DNA of 64,000 nt from Mucilaginibacter corticis (GTDB lineage: Bacteria; Bacteroidota; Bacteroidia; Sphingobacteriales; Sphingobacteriaceae): assembly GCF_007558865.1 (NCBI RefSeq), contig NZ_VLPK01000001.1, positions 868,001 to 932,000 of the forward strand, written 5' to 3'. The stretch's first letter is position 1, and every line of letters begins with the position of its first letter. Shown in pieces: positions 6,680 through 15,072 of this stretch. Both the position numbers and the translations under genes were made by a program. The notes beneath the pieces are model-generated. The model did not search any database. It saw only the letters and a list, made by a program, of their open reading frames with translations, and was not told the DNA's origin.

Positions 6680-9439
6680 TTATTCCACACTGTATTTATA
6701 CACCTGTCTGCCCAACTGCCCATCAGCATTGATGCCCTCCACCACTACCTTGTAAGTTCCGGGCCCATCGGCATTAAAAAAACTGAATGAAGTTTTACCC
6801 GACTCATTGGTTTTTAAATAGGGGTTCCAGTAAATAGTGGTGCGCAGGTCAGGCAATTTGTTTTCTTTACCCGGCGTGTATCGCGGCGAGTAAAACTCGC
6901 GTACTTTATTAAAGCCCTTAGGGGTTATGTTAACAATGCTTGGATTATATCTTCGTCTTATCATGCCGCGCTTAGTATAGATCAATATAGTGGCTCCACC
7001 AAATGTTGATAATAATGCCTGGTTAGTACGTATAACGTCAATTTTAACAATATCTTCCGGTTCTATGATATTGTCATCAAAAAAGTCTCCCACATCATGC
7101 ATCTTCATTACAATGTTTCCGTCAATGATTAATTTCATTGGCCCCATGCCGTTAGTTTGACGGCAAAAGGGATAATTATTGTAATGGTAGGGAAAATCGT
7201 CTTCTATAAAGTCGTATGGTTTAAAAACTACTCCAGGTAATGCTCCCTGTAAACAAATCCCCAATGTTGCACAGTTTTCAGGGTTTTTTACTATGTAAGT
7301 AAAATCAGAATGGCCCTCGGGTACTCGGAACATTCCTTGCGCAGCATAAGCAGGCGGCGCAATTTTCTGCGCCCTGATCTTAACTTCACGTAACTTGTGT
7401 ACCTGGTCAAGCCTTCCCAGTTTTTCATTGATTTCATCTTCTTTTTTCCCATTGTCGAGATAAGTTTTTAAGGTTTGCGCAATGTTTGTATTAACATCGG
7501 GCAGGTTAAGATTTCTGCTCATCTTCACCGCAGGAATGCTGTCTAAGGAGATGATCACCTTATCGCTATTCTTAGCCGTTCTGGCCTGAAGTGCAAACTT
7601 TACACTGTCCAATAAAAATATTTTATCAAACTTAAATCTACCTGTAGCATCTGTTGTGGCTGATTTGGCTATGCCTGCTTTAACCGATACCAGGTTTACC
7701 ATAGCATTTGGCAATAACTTACCACCCAGCGTAGTTACCTTGCCTGAAATAGAAGCCCCGAGGCCCTCTGCATCAAAAACAGGTTTGGTACTAACAACAT
7801 TGTTCAATTCCTTCCATTCAAACCTGCGGTAGCCTTGTGTCAGCATCAGGTTGTCCAATGCTTTATCTGTTTCTTCGTCATTATCCTTTATAAAATAATA
7901 GTTGGGCTTTTCTACATAGCCTTTCAGGTCGGAGGTGAGGAGCAGGTTTGAAAAGATGGTACTCTCGGCACTTTCATCAATGGGTACTTTACTTTCATCA
8001 ATTACCGCGACACTAAAATTGCCCGCGGTGGGTTTGCCTTTGCTGTCTTTTACTTCCATATCTGCCAGTACAGCTTCTTTACTGCTGTAGGTGTTTTTGG
8101 AGGCTTTAAGGGATAACTGCATGCGGTCATCATTCCTGATAAAAGCTATCCGCTCATTCAATGGTTCGTTATTGGTATCGAAAATGGTGAATTGCGCTAT
8201 ACCGGTTGGGAACAACTTTTTCTGCAACCAAACCGATGTAAGCGCGTTTGCTATCTTTACCGGCGCGGCAAATATCACTTCGCCATTGGTATGGGCTACC
8301 AGGCTGATGTTACTGTTTTGATTTTTTGGTGACGCGTGGATCCGCACCAATACACTATCCTTATTGGGCTGGTAAACACTGAGAACATAACCTTCATCTG
8401 TCGCTTTGGGCAGGGGAATAGCTTTTGTAGTACCGTCAGCAAAAGTAATATTGGCCGTGTAGGTTTTACCCGCTTCGGGTTTGAAGGGGAAACTGCCCAT
8501 ACCGGCATGCAGGGTGGTAAATTCGGCCTGCTTTTTATTTTCATTATCGGTTACGATTCCTTTAATGTCTAACCCTAATCCGTCAATGCCTACCGCCTTA
8601 AAGGCAACTCTTGAGGATATGCCGTTTACCAGGTTACCGCTTTCAGGGAAGAACTGCACATCGCTTTGTGAAAGCATGGCCTTTATCGGGAAATCACGTT
8701 TTACAGTATTTTTATCGCTTCCGTCTAATTCGGTGGTGATGTAAGCGCCTGTAAGGTCGGTGTTTTTGGGGTTTGCAATCCTTACCGGCATGTTACCCTG
8801 CGCGTCCGTCTTAGCGTTGGCCGACCACATGACCTGTTTATTAATTACGATCTGGTAGTGTATGTTTTTGCCTCCGATGGGTTTACCATCGTCATCTGCG
8901 TAATTAAGCATCGCGGTAAGCACAGGCTTGCCTGCTTCGTCTTTATACTGATAATCCGCCTTAGTTACAATGTTATTGCTCAGCAGATCGCCAACGGTAA
9001 AGGTATGGTCATAGAAATATTCAGGCCCGGCATTGCGCATCCATTGGGTATAGGCGCGGATACGGTAGCTGCCTGCTTTATAATTATCCCCTAAAATAAA
9101 ATCGCCCATCACCATGCCCGAGGTTACCGGCAATTTGAGCTGTTGAATAAGCGAGTCTTTCTCGGTGATCAACTCTACATACATTGCCCCGCTTAATGCC
9201 GAAAGCTGGTGCCTACTGCCAATGGTGAGATAGCCTTTAAACCAGATGGTATCGCCCAGAGCGTAATATGGTTTATCCATGTGCAGGTATACTTTTTCCT
9301 GCGGGATGCTATCCGTCCAGCGTTGTAGCATTGTTACCAGTTTATCAACAGGTTCGTCCTGACGGGGGATAAAAGCAAACAGTGATAAAAACAAACAGAA
9401 CACACCAATTTTAATTGGCAAAGAGGCAAGTGTTTTCAT
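6680..9439 (-). CDS. MG2-like / TonB-plug exported protein (large surface protein)
   Basis: 919 residues with a signal peptide (MKTLASLPIKIGVFCLFLSLFAF). The N-terminal part has EKVYLHMDKPYYALGDTIWFKG (split here at about 49-71), typical of the MG2-like beta-sandwich of alpha-2-macroglobulin-related proteins. A CarboxypepD_reg-like segment lies at about 562-640 (SISGKVTTLGGKLLPNAMVN) and a TonB-receptor plug-like segment at about 735-830 (KLIIDGNIVMK ... GGATILIYTKRG). There is no 22-strand barrel, so it is not a transporter by itself. In Bacteroidota these proteins accompany TonB receptors; role unknown. First gene of the pair 6680-9439 / 5549-6646. Confidence 0.8.
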   Translation of the reverse strand: MKTLASLPIKIGVFCLFLSLFAFIPRQDEPVDKLVTMLQRWTDSIPQEKVYLHMDKPYYALGDTIWFKGYLTIGSRHQLSALSGAMYVELITEKDSLIQQLKLPVTSGMVMGDFILGDNYKAGSYRIRAYTQWMRNAGPEYFYDHTFTVGDLLSNNIVTKADYQYKDEAGKPVLTAMLNYADDDGKPIGGKNIHYQIVINKQVMWSANAKTDAQGNMPVRIANPKNTDLTGAYITTELDGSDKNTVKRDFPIKAMLSQSDVQFFPESGNLVNGISSRVAFKAVGIDGLGLDIKGIVTDNENKKQAEFTTLHAGMGSFPFKPEAGKTYTANITFADGTTKAIPLPKATDEGYVLSVYQPNKDSVLVRIHASPKNQNSNISLVAHTNGEVIFAAPVKIANALTSVWLQKKLFPTGIAQFTIFDTNNEPLNERIAFIRNDDRMQLSLKASKNTYSSKEAVLADMEVKDSKGKPTAGNFSVAVIDESKVPIDESAESTIFSNLLLTSDLKGYVEKPNYYFIKDNDEETDKALDNLMLTQGYRRFEWKELNNVVSTKPVFDAEGLGASISGKVTTLGGKLLPNAMVNLVSVKAGIAKSATTDATGRFKFDKIFLLDSVKFALQARTAKNSDKVIISLDSIPAVKMSRNLNLPDVNTNIAQTLKTYLDNGKKEDEINEKLGRLDQVHKLREVKIRAQKIAPPAYAAQGMFRVPEGHSDFTYIVKNPENCATLGICLQGALPGVVFKPYDFIEDDFPYHYNNYPFCRQTNGMGPMKLIIDGNIVMKMHDVGDFFDDNIIEPEDIVKIDVIRTNQALLSTFGGATILIYTKRGMIRRRYNPSIVNITPKGFNKVREFYSPRYTPGKENKLPDLRTTIYWNPYLKTNESGKTSFSFFNADGPGTYKVVVEGINADGQLGRQVYKYSVE

Positions 9440-9550
9440 GATAGACTTAGGTTTAGGGTAAGTCTAAGTTAACAATAGTTTTTTATTATTTAGCAAGCAT
9501 TATTTTAAGTTCAATGCTCCCCGTCAGTCTAAATTAAATTGTTCAATAAT

Positions 9551-9585
9551 GCTTTGTGCCGATTCAGGGTGAACCGGCACAAAGC
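9551..9585 (-). terminator. Long hairpin after the vWA gene
   Basis: GCTTTGTGCCG (9551-9561) pairs with CGGCACAAAGC (9575-9585); an inner TTCA/TGAA extends the stem around a GGG loop. It lies 15 bp past the vWA stop on the minus strand. The T-run is poor. Confidence 0.55.
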
Positions 9586-9599
9586 CTATCGATGCCCGC

Positions 9600-11624
9600 T
9601 TATTTGGCGGCAGTTACATCAGTTGTTTTCATCATATTTTTTGTGCTTTCCGCAAGGCGGATAAACTCGGCCCGGTAGCCGTCGTCGTCCTTGCCCTTAG
9701 CGCTTTTAGCCATAGTGATCAGCTGATCGAACTTTGAGTTTTGTTTAAACTCCGATTCGCGCAACAGCATACCATATTCGGCCACTGCCGCGGCAAACCT
9801 GAAATCGTCGGATGTTTTATCCGTCGGATTATCGTTAACTACTACTGATTGCATTTTGCTTCGATCAGAATCGGGGTTTTTGTACCTGAACTTAATGGTC
9901 ATGACCTCGTTCGAGTTGTTATTGTGAACAGACGCTGGCGTTTTCTGGTATTTTAACGGATCAACACTTGCCGTAAAGCTATCCTTAACGCCAACAGGTA
10001 TAATTTCATACAAGGCGGTAACCGTATGCCCCACCCCCATATCGCCGCCAAGCTTGGTATCGTTGTTAAAATCTTCCTTCGCCATCAACCTGTCCTCATA
10101 TCCCAACAAGCGGTAAGACTGTACTTTGGCCGGATTAAATTCAACCTGTAGTTTTACATCCTTTGCTACGGTAAATAAAGTACCGCCAAATTCGCTCACC
10201 ATTGATTTTGTAGCTTCGGTAATGTTATCAATATAAGCATAATTACCGTGGCCCTTATCAGCCAGCAGTTCCATTTTGCTGTCTTTGTAATTGCCCATAC
10301 CAAAGCCAAGTATCGATAAGCTAATACCTGTTTTACGCTCTTCTTCAATTAACTGCTCCATATCCTTATCGCTTGACGCCCCGACATTAAAGTCGCCATC
10401 GGTTGATAAAATGATGCGGTTATTACCTTTTTTAATAAAGTTTTTCTGGGCCACCTCATAAGCCATCATTAATCCCGCTCCGCCTGCTGTACTGCCGCCC
10501 GCGCCTAACTGGTCAATCACCTGTTTGATCTTATCTTTCTGATCGCCTGGGGTCGATTCAAGTTTCACCCCAACTTCGCCGGCATAAACTACGATTGCTA
10601 CGTTATCAATAGGTCTTAGTTGATCAACCAGCATTTTCATTGATGTTTTAACTAAGGGTAATTTATTAGGCTCAAACATTGACCCTGACACATCTATCAA
10701 AAACACAAGGTTTGACGGCGGTAATTTGTCGGTCTTTACGTTTTTTGCCTTTAGCCCTATCCGTACCAATTGGTGTTGAGGGTTCCAGGGCGCGGCAGCA
10801 AGTTCGGTCTGAATTGCTACCGGATCGCCGCTGGTTGGTTCAGGTAGGTTATATTTGAAATAATTGATCAGTTCTTCAATACGCACGGCGTCTTTTGGCG
10901 GCAGTTGTCCGCTATTAATAAACCTGCGAACATTAGAATATGACGCGCCGTCAACATCAACAGCTAAGGTTGACAGCGGCGTAGTTTTAGGGTCAATAAA
11001 TTGATTTTCTGCAATACCGGCGTATGACTCATTACCCGGCACGGCACGGTTGTTATAACCAATAATTCCCTGATCCCTAATGCCGGACGGCAATCTTTTC
11101 AGGGCTTCGCCGGCATTGCCGCCATTATATTCCTTGCCGTTAATTTTAGATTTTTTGTCCTTTTTAGCATTTGGGGCAGCTACCGCGTTATTGGCAACCG
11201 GATTATTCCCGGTGATGATGTATGATGAACCGGTCTGTTCGTCGCGATTACGTTTAACATAACCACGTACAACCACTTCATTTAATGCGGTTTCTTTAAC
11301 TATCAGGTTTATATTTAGTGTAGTTTGCCCGGGCCTGAGTTGTATAGTTTGATCGGTATAACCAATGCAGGCAAAAGTCAGCGTTGTTTTTTCTTTCACC
11401 TTTATCTTGTACTGTCCATTAACATCAGTCCGGGTTATTACTTTACCGTCTACAGAAACGGTAGCGCCGACCACTGCTTCGCCCGACATAGCGTCGGCAA
11501 TTTTACCCCTTACGGTTGTTAATTTATGGCCACGGGTATGGGTCGTTCTGTTTGATTTTTCGGCTGGCGCTGCAAAGCCGGTAAATGTTACCAGGGCTAA
11601 AAGCATGATCAAATAATTTCTCAT
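9600..11624 (-). CDS. vWA (YfbK-like) protein with SusC-like N-terminus
   Basis: Start set at 11624 because MRNYLIMLLALVTFTGFAAPA is a signal peptide; the longer frame to 11747 would overlap the divergent sigma gene. 674 residues. Residues 36-110 are a CarboxypepD_reg domain, 114-139 (LNEVVVRGYVKRNRDEQTGS...) resemble the start of SusC-type receptors, and 164-182 hold KEYNGGNAGEALKRLPSGI. A von Willebrand A domain starts near 300 with the complete MIDAS motif DVSGS (311-315) and later STDGDFN; the C-terminus matches the YfbK/DUF3520 tail. Metal-dependent adhesion-type binding is expected of vWA domains; the ligand is unknown. Two stretches recur in the anti-sigma gene across the divergent promoter. 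Confidence 0.85.
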   Translation of the reverse strand: MRNYLIMLLALVTFTGFAAPAEKSNRTTHTRGHKLTTVRGKIADAMSGEAVVGATVSVDGKVITRTDVNGQYKIKVKEKTTLTFACIGYTDQTIQLRPGQTTLNINLIVKETALNEVVVRGYVKRNRDEQTGSSYIITGNNPVANNAVAAPNAKKDKKSKINGKEYNGGNAGEALKRLPSGIRDQGIIGYNNRAVPGNESYAGIAENQFIDPKTTPLSTLAVDVDGASYSNVRRFINSGQLPPKDAVRIEELINYFKYNLPEPTSGDPVAIQTELAAAPWNPQHQLVRIGLKAKNVKTDKLPPSNLVFLIDVSGSMFEPNKLPLVKTSMKMLVDQLRPIDNVAIVVYAGEVGVKLESTPGDQKDKIKQVIDQLGAGGSTAGGAGLMMAYEVAQKNFIKKGNNRIILSTDGDFNVGASSDKDMEQLIEEERKTGISLSILGFGMGNYKDSKMELLADKGHGNYAYIDNITEATKSMVSEFGGTLFTVAKDVKLQVEFNPAKVQSYRLLGYEDRLMAKEDFNNDTKLGGDMGVGHTVTALYEIIPVGVKDSFTASVDPLKYQKTPASVHNNNSNEVMTIKFRYKNPDSDRSKMQSVVVNDNPTDKTSDDFRFAAAVAEYGMLLRESEFKQNSKFDQLITMAKSAKGKDDDGYRAEFIRLAESTKNMMKTTDVTAAK
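11208..11267 (-). repeat. Segment duplicated in inverse orientation at 13283-13342 (copy 1, in the vWA gene)
   Basis: By hand alignment, 54 of 60 bases match the copy in the anti-sigma gene. All six differences fall at third codon positions, so both copies encode the same 20 residues. Confidence 0.9.
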
Positions 11625-11718
11625 AATTATTTTTTTAAGATTTATGGATTTTGCAGGTATGATGCATCCTATTGATGATTTCCATAAATCATTTAAAAAA
11701 ATTATTTTGTAGCTCTGC

Positions 11719-12288
11719 ATGAACTTCTTAAAAAGCCAAGCCACCATAATTGATTTAGCCGACGAAAGGCTATTACTGGCGTATAAGCAAAACGGCGATT
11801 TAAAAACGCTGGCATCGCTTTATGAAAAATACATGCACCTGGTGTATGGCGTTTGCCTTAAATATCTGCGCGACGAGGAATTGAGCAAAGATGCCGTGAT
11901 GCAAATTTTTGAAGAACTGATTGATAAAGCACAGCGGCATGAAATAAAAAACTTTAAAAGCTGGCTGCATGTACTAAGCCGTAATTTTTGCCTGATGCAA
12001 TTGCGCTCTGATAAAAAAATGCCTACCGAAACTTTGCCTGACTTTATGGAATTTGTTGATGATACGCATCTGTATGAGGAGCAGGAGGGCGACATGCAAT
12101 TGCTTGAGCGCTGCAAAGAAAAGTTACCATCGGCACAAAAAATAAGTATCCAGTTATTTTACCTGGCAGAGAAATGCTACAAAGAAATTGTTGAAGAAAC
12201 AGGGTATACGCTTAATGAGGTTAAAAGCTATATCCAGAATGGTAAACGAAATTTAAAAATTTGTGTGGAGAAGAACCGTGAGCGATAA
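11719..12288 (+). CDS. ECF-type RNA polymerase sigma factor
   Basis: 189 residues. Region 2 covers about 25-95 (LASLYEKYMHLVYGVCLKYLRDEELSKDAVMQIFEELI ... SWLHVLSRNFCLMQLR, split), and region 4 about 125-175 (LPSAQKISIQLFYLAEKCYKEIVEETGYTLNEVKSYIQNGKRNL), with the helix-turn-helix in YKEIVEETGYTLNEVKSYI. No region 3, as in ECF factors. The following anti-sigma gene overlaps its 3' end, indicating translational coupling. It is divergent from the vWA gene, 94 bp apart. It probably responds to an envelope signal relayed by the membrane anti-sigma; target promoters are not visible here. Confidence 0.9.
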   Translation: MNFLKSQATIIDLADERLLLAYKQNGDLKTLASLYEKYMHLVYGVCLKYLRDEELSKDAVMQIFEELIDKAQRHEIKNFKSWLHVLSRNFCLMQLRSDKKMPTETLPDFMEFVDDTHLYEEQEGDMQLLERCKEKLPSAQKISIQLFYLAEKCYKEIVEETGYTLNEVKSYIQNGKRNLKICVEKNRER

Positions 12289-13624
12289 GAATAACAACAT
12301 ACAACAAATTGACAAGTACCTTAAAGGTAAGCTTGATAATAAGGCCATGCACCTAATTGAACGAGAAGCACAGGACGACCCTTTCTTTACCGATGCCCTT
12401 GACGGCTACGAAAAAGAAGGCGTTTTCCCTGCTCAGAGCTTTTCAGACCTTAGATCAAGACTAAATGAACGCGTCGCCAAAAAGCAAAGAAATAAGCTAT
12501 TGCTGTGGCGCATTATACCTATTGCGGCTTGTTTATTGCTGACGGTAGGTGCAGGTTACTGGTTCTCTGCTCATAAACAAAAGCAGCTTCAATATGCAAA
12601 CAATGTTCCGCCGGTTACACACAAAGCCCAACCACAGCCTGTAACCCCTGCTACAATATCAAAAGACACAAGCAAAGCTATACTTGAAAAACCTGCATAC
12701 ATTGCTAAGAGCAAATCTGTTAAAAAATCTGCGCCGTTAGCTGACATCCTGAAGAAGGTACAGCGTATAAAAGTTGACAGCGACGGAAAAATAGCTGAAA
12801 AAGGTGATGCAAAGTTAATAGCCCGGGTTAATGCTAAAGAATATAAAGGCGGCAGCGTCAGTGATGCCTTGAAAAAATTACCACGCGACATTGCAGAAAA
12901 TGAGCCGGCTAAGGGATCATCGTACCCAATCACCGGTAAAGAAGTTCAGGATAATCCTATTGGAAATAAAGAACAGCTTTTACAGGGTAAAGTTGCGGAT
13001 TTGAACATTCAGAACGGCAGCAAATCAACAAATGATCTGATAACAATAAGCGGCATAGTTACCGATAACAACGGCAAAGCAATAAGTGGCGCTAACGTTT
13101 ACAACGGAAGCCGTGGCGTTGCCAAAACCGATACAAATGGCAGGTATCACGCCTTGGTTAATAAAGACTCTTTGATAACATTTACCAATCTTGGATACGG
13201 GACGCAATCATTTAAGGCAGCTCACGAAAAGTATAACGTAGTAATGCAAGAGCAACCTACCAGTCTTGCCGAGGTAAACATTCGCGGGTATGTTAAACGT
13301 AACCGCGACGAACAAACCGGTTCATCTTACATCATAACCGGGAAAGCCAATCCATGCAAAGAAAACGCGCACTTTAAACGCAGGTTCTTTAAGAAGATAG
13401 CTATTGCCGAAAAATATGTAACAGAACACGCCAATAAGGATACATTAACTATAAGTGACGGTAAGTTCTATCGCGCCTTAAAGTTTATTACTAAGCATGC
13501 CCCATCAACCATTAAGGCCGACAAAGCCGGTAATGCGGGTTATTCCGATCTTAAAATATTCGAACTAAATAAAACCGGGTGGCTAAACTGGTATGAAAGC
13601 AATAAGTGTAATAATTTGAAATAG
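12278..13624 (+). CDS. Membrane anti-sigma-like protein with CarboxypepD_reg and SusC-like segments
   Basis: GTG at 12278 is preferred (gives MSDKNNNIQQIDKYLKGKLD and overlaps the sigma stop by 11 bp); GTG at 12263 is the alternative. 448 residues. An N-terminal cytosolic helix-rich part (1-75) would hold the sigma factor, followed by one membrane segment (about 76-96) and a periplasmic part. The latter contains KEYKGGSVSDALKKLP (187-202), a plug-like LLQGKVADLNIQNGS (234-248), a CarboxypepD_reg domain (257-325) and RGYVKRNRDEQTGSSYIITG (336-355), which is identical to the vWA protein. The last 90 residues are unassigned. The role as anti-sigma is inferred from position and topology. Confidence 0.78.
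   Translation: MSDKNNNIQQIDKYLKGKLDNKAMHLIEREAQDDPFFTDALDGYEKEGVFPAQSFSDLRSRLNERVAKKQRNKLLLWRIIPIAACLLLTVGAGYWFSAHKQKQLQYANNVPPVTHKAQPQPVTPATISKDTSKAILEKPAYIAKSKSVKKSAPLADILKKVQRIKVDSDGKIAEKGDAKLIARVNAKEYKGGSVSDALKKLPRDIAENEPAKGSSYPITGKEVQDNPIGNKEQLLQGKVADLNIQNGSKSTNDLITISGIVTDNNGKAISGANVYNGSRGVAKTDTNGRYHALVNKDSLITFTNLGYGTQSFKAAHEKYNVVMQEQPTSLAEVNIRGYVKRNRDEQTGSSYIITGKANPCKENAHFKRRFFKKIAIAEKYVTEHANKDTLTISDGKFYRALKFITKHAPSTIKADKAGNAGYSDLKIFELNKTGWLNWYESNKCNNLK
13283..13342 (+). repeat. Segment duplicated in inverse orientation at 11208-11267 (copy 2, in the anti-sigma gene)
   Basis: Partner of the segment in the vWA gene. It encodes residues 336-355, right after the CarboxypepD_reg domain, the same relative place as in the vWA protein. 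Confidence 0.9.
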
Positions 13625-13637
13625 GTAAGTCAAGTTT

Positions 13638-13724
13638 TCATTTCGATACGAGGAACGAGTGAGAAATCTTATACATGCGATCCGCAGCATGTCGTTTAAG
13701 ATTTCTCACTTCGTTTCGAAATGA
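13638..13724. repeat. Palindromic intergenic repeat, family A copy 2
   Basis: TCATTTCGA (13638-13646) pairs with TCGAAATGA (13716-13724), and an inner GTGAGAAATCTTA pairs with TAAGATTTCTCAC. Both outer ends match copy 1 at 5355-5499. It fills the space between two convergent genes and might act as a bidirectional end signal. Confidence 0.85.
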
Positions 13725-13748
13725 CATTTTTTCCTGTATAAGAGAGGA

Positions 13749-15002
13749 TTAACTCTTCTCTTCCCAAATAGTGCTTAAATACAAAATGGTTTCAACCGCT
13801 TTCTGCATATCCTGTACAGATACCCACTCCTGCTTGCCATGAAACGCGTGTTCGCCGGCGAAGATGTTGGGACAGGGTAATCCCATGAATGACAGCCTTG
13901 AGCCATCTGTGCCGCCGCGGATACTGCATAGTTTGGCATCCAACCCGGCGCGCCTGATGGCTTCCATACCGTATTCAACAATCTGCGGATGCTCATCAAG
14001 CACTTGTTTTATGTTGCGGTATTGTTCTGTTACCTGCAACTCATAGGTCGAGTTGGGGAAATCTTCCAACACCTCTTCGGTTGCTTTCCTGATCTCGTTG
14101 GCGTACCTGGTCAAATTTTCCGCATCAAAATCACGGATTATAAAATCAACCGTAGCCTGCTCAACATGCCCGCTGATGCTAACCGGGTGAATAAAGCCCT
14201 CCATCCCATCCGTATTCTCCGGCGACAACTCAAACGGTAACATCGCCACAATTATCGATGCTATTTTTATGGCGCTTTCCATTTTATCCTTAGCAAAACC
14301 GGGGTGCGAGCTCACCCCGTTAATGATCAGCCTGGCACCATCGGCGCTAAATGTTTCGTTCTCCATGTTGCCGGCACTTTCGCCATCAATAGTATAACCG
14401 GCATAAGCGCCCAGCTTTTTAATATCCACCTTATCAACGCCACGGCCTATCTCTTCATCGGGTGTAAACAATATCCTGATGGTACCATGTTTTATTTCGG
14501 GGTGATTGATCAGCTGATAGCAGGCATCCATAATTTCGGCTACCCCTGCTTTGTTGTCAGCACCTAATAAAGTTGTCCCGCTGGCGGTAATAATATCGTT
14601 ATTGAGCTGGTTTTTCAGGTCGGGGTGCTCGCTCATTCGCAGTACCTGTGTAGGGTCGTCGGGCAATACCAGGTCCTGCCCCCGGTAATTTTCATGCACA
14701 ATTGGCTTTACCCCTTCGCCGCTGCAATCGGGCGAGGTATCCATGTGCGAGCAAAAGCAAATAACAGGTACATCCTTTTTTTCGGTGTTGCCGGGGATGG
14801 TGGCATACACGTAACCAAACTCGTCTAAATGCGCGTCATTTACGCCCATGGCTAATAATTCTTTCACCAAAAGCGCCCCGAGGTCCTTCTGTTTTAAGGT
14901 TGACGGATACGTTTTTGAACCGGGATCTGACTGTGTATCTATAGTCACATAGCGCAAAAAACGCTCTTTTACAGTAAATTCTATCATCGAATTTAAGTTC
15001 AT
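13749..15002 (-). CDS. pepT: Peptidase T (tripeptide aminopeptidase)
   Basis: 417 residues, the normal length for PepT, an M20-family cytosolic di-zinc enzyme that removes the N-terminal residue of tripeptides. Metal-site motifs are all present: CSHMDTSPD (first His/Asp), LLGADNKAG (bridging Asp), FTPDEEIGRG (catalytic Glu pair), TIDGESAG and, near the C-terminus, FAGEHAFHGKQEW. The start could be M1 (15002) or M6 (14987, MIEFTVKERFLRYV), the latter closer to the usual PepT N-terminus. It stands alone, convergent with the anti-sigma gene and divergent from the next gene. It fits the peptide-use theme of the following block. Confidence 0.95.
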   Translation of the reverse strand: MNLNSMIEFTVKERFLRYVTIDTQSDPGSKTYPSTLKQKDLGALLVKELLAMGVNDAHLDEFGYVYATIPGNTEKKDVPVICFCSHMDTSPDCSGEGVKPIVHENYRGQDLVLPDDPTQVLRMSEHPDLKNQLNNDIITASGTTLLGADNKAGVAEIMDACYQLINHPEIKHGTIRILFTPDEEIGRGVDKVDIKKLGAYAGYTIDGESAGNMENETFSADGARLIINGVSSHPGFAKDKMESAIKIASIIVAMLPFELSPENTDGMEGFIHPVSISGHVEQATVDFIIRDFDAENLTRYANEIRKATEEVLEDFPNSTYELQVTEQYRNIKQVLDEHPQIVEYGMEAIRRAGLDAKLCSIRGGTDGSRLSFMGLPCPNIFAGEHAFHGKQEWVSVQDMQKAVETILYLSTIWEEKS

Positions 15003-15009
15003 ATCTTTG
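15002..15009 (+). promoter_or_regulatory. -7 element TATCTTTG for the following gene
   Basis: Exact TAnnTTTG match on the plus strand at the 5' edge of pepT. It predicts a start near 15016 and a leader of about 55 nt. No -33 box recognised. Confidence 0.35.
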
Positions 15010-15072
15010 AAATTATTATCTTGGTACCTTATTAGCTAATTAATGCGTATAAAGATTGATTAATATTTGGTT

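Noticed and set aside
9600..11624. SusC-type TonB receptor from the LNEVVV motif
   Set aside because: No barrel follows; the protein turns into a vWA domain, so it is not a transporter.
12589..12933. 114-codon ORF opposite the anti-sigma gene
   Set aside because: A shadow frame of a well-supported gene; no start context or family signal.
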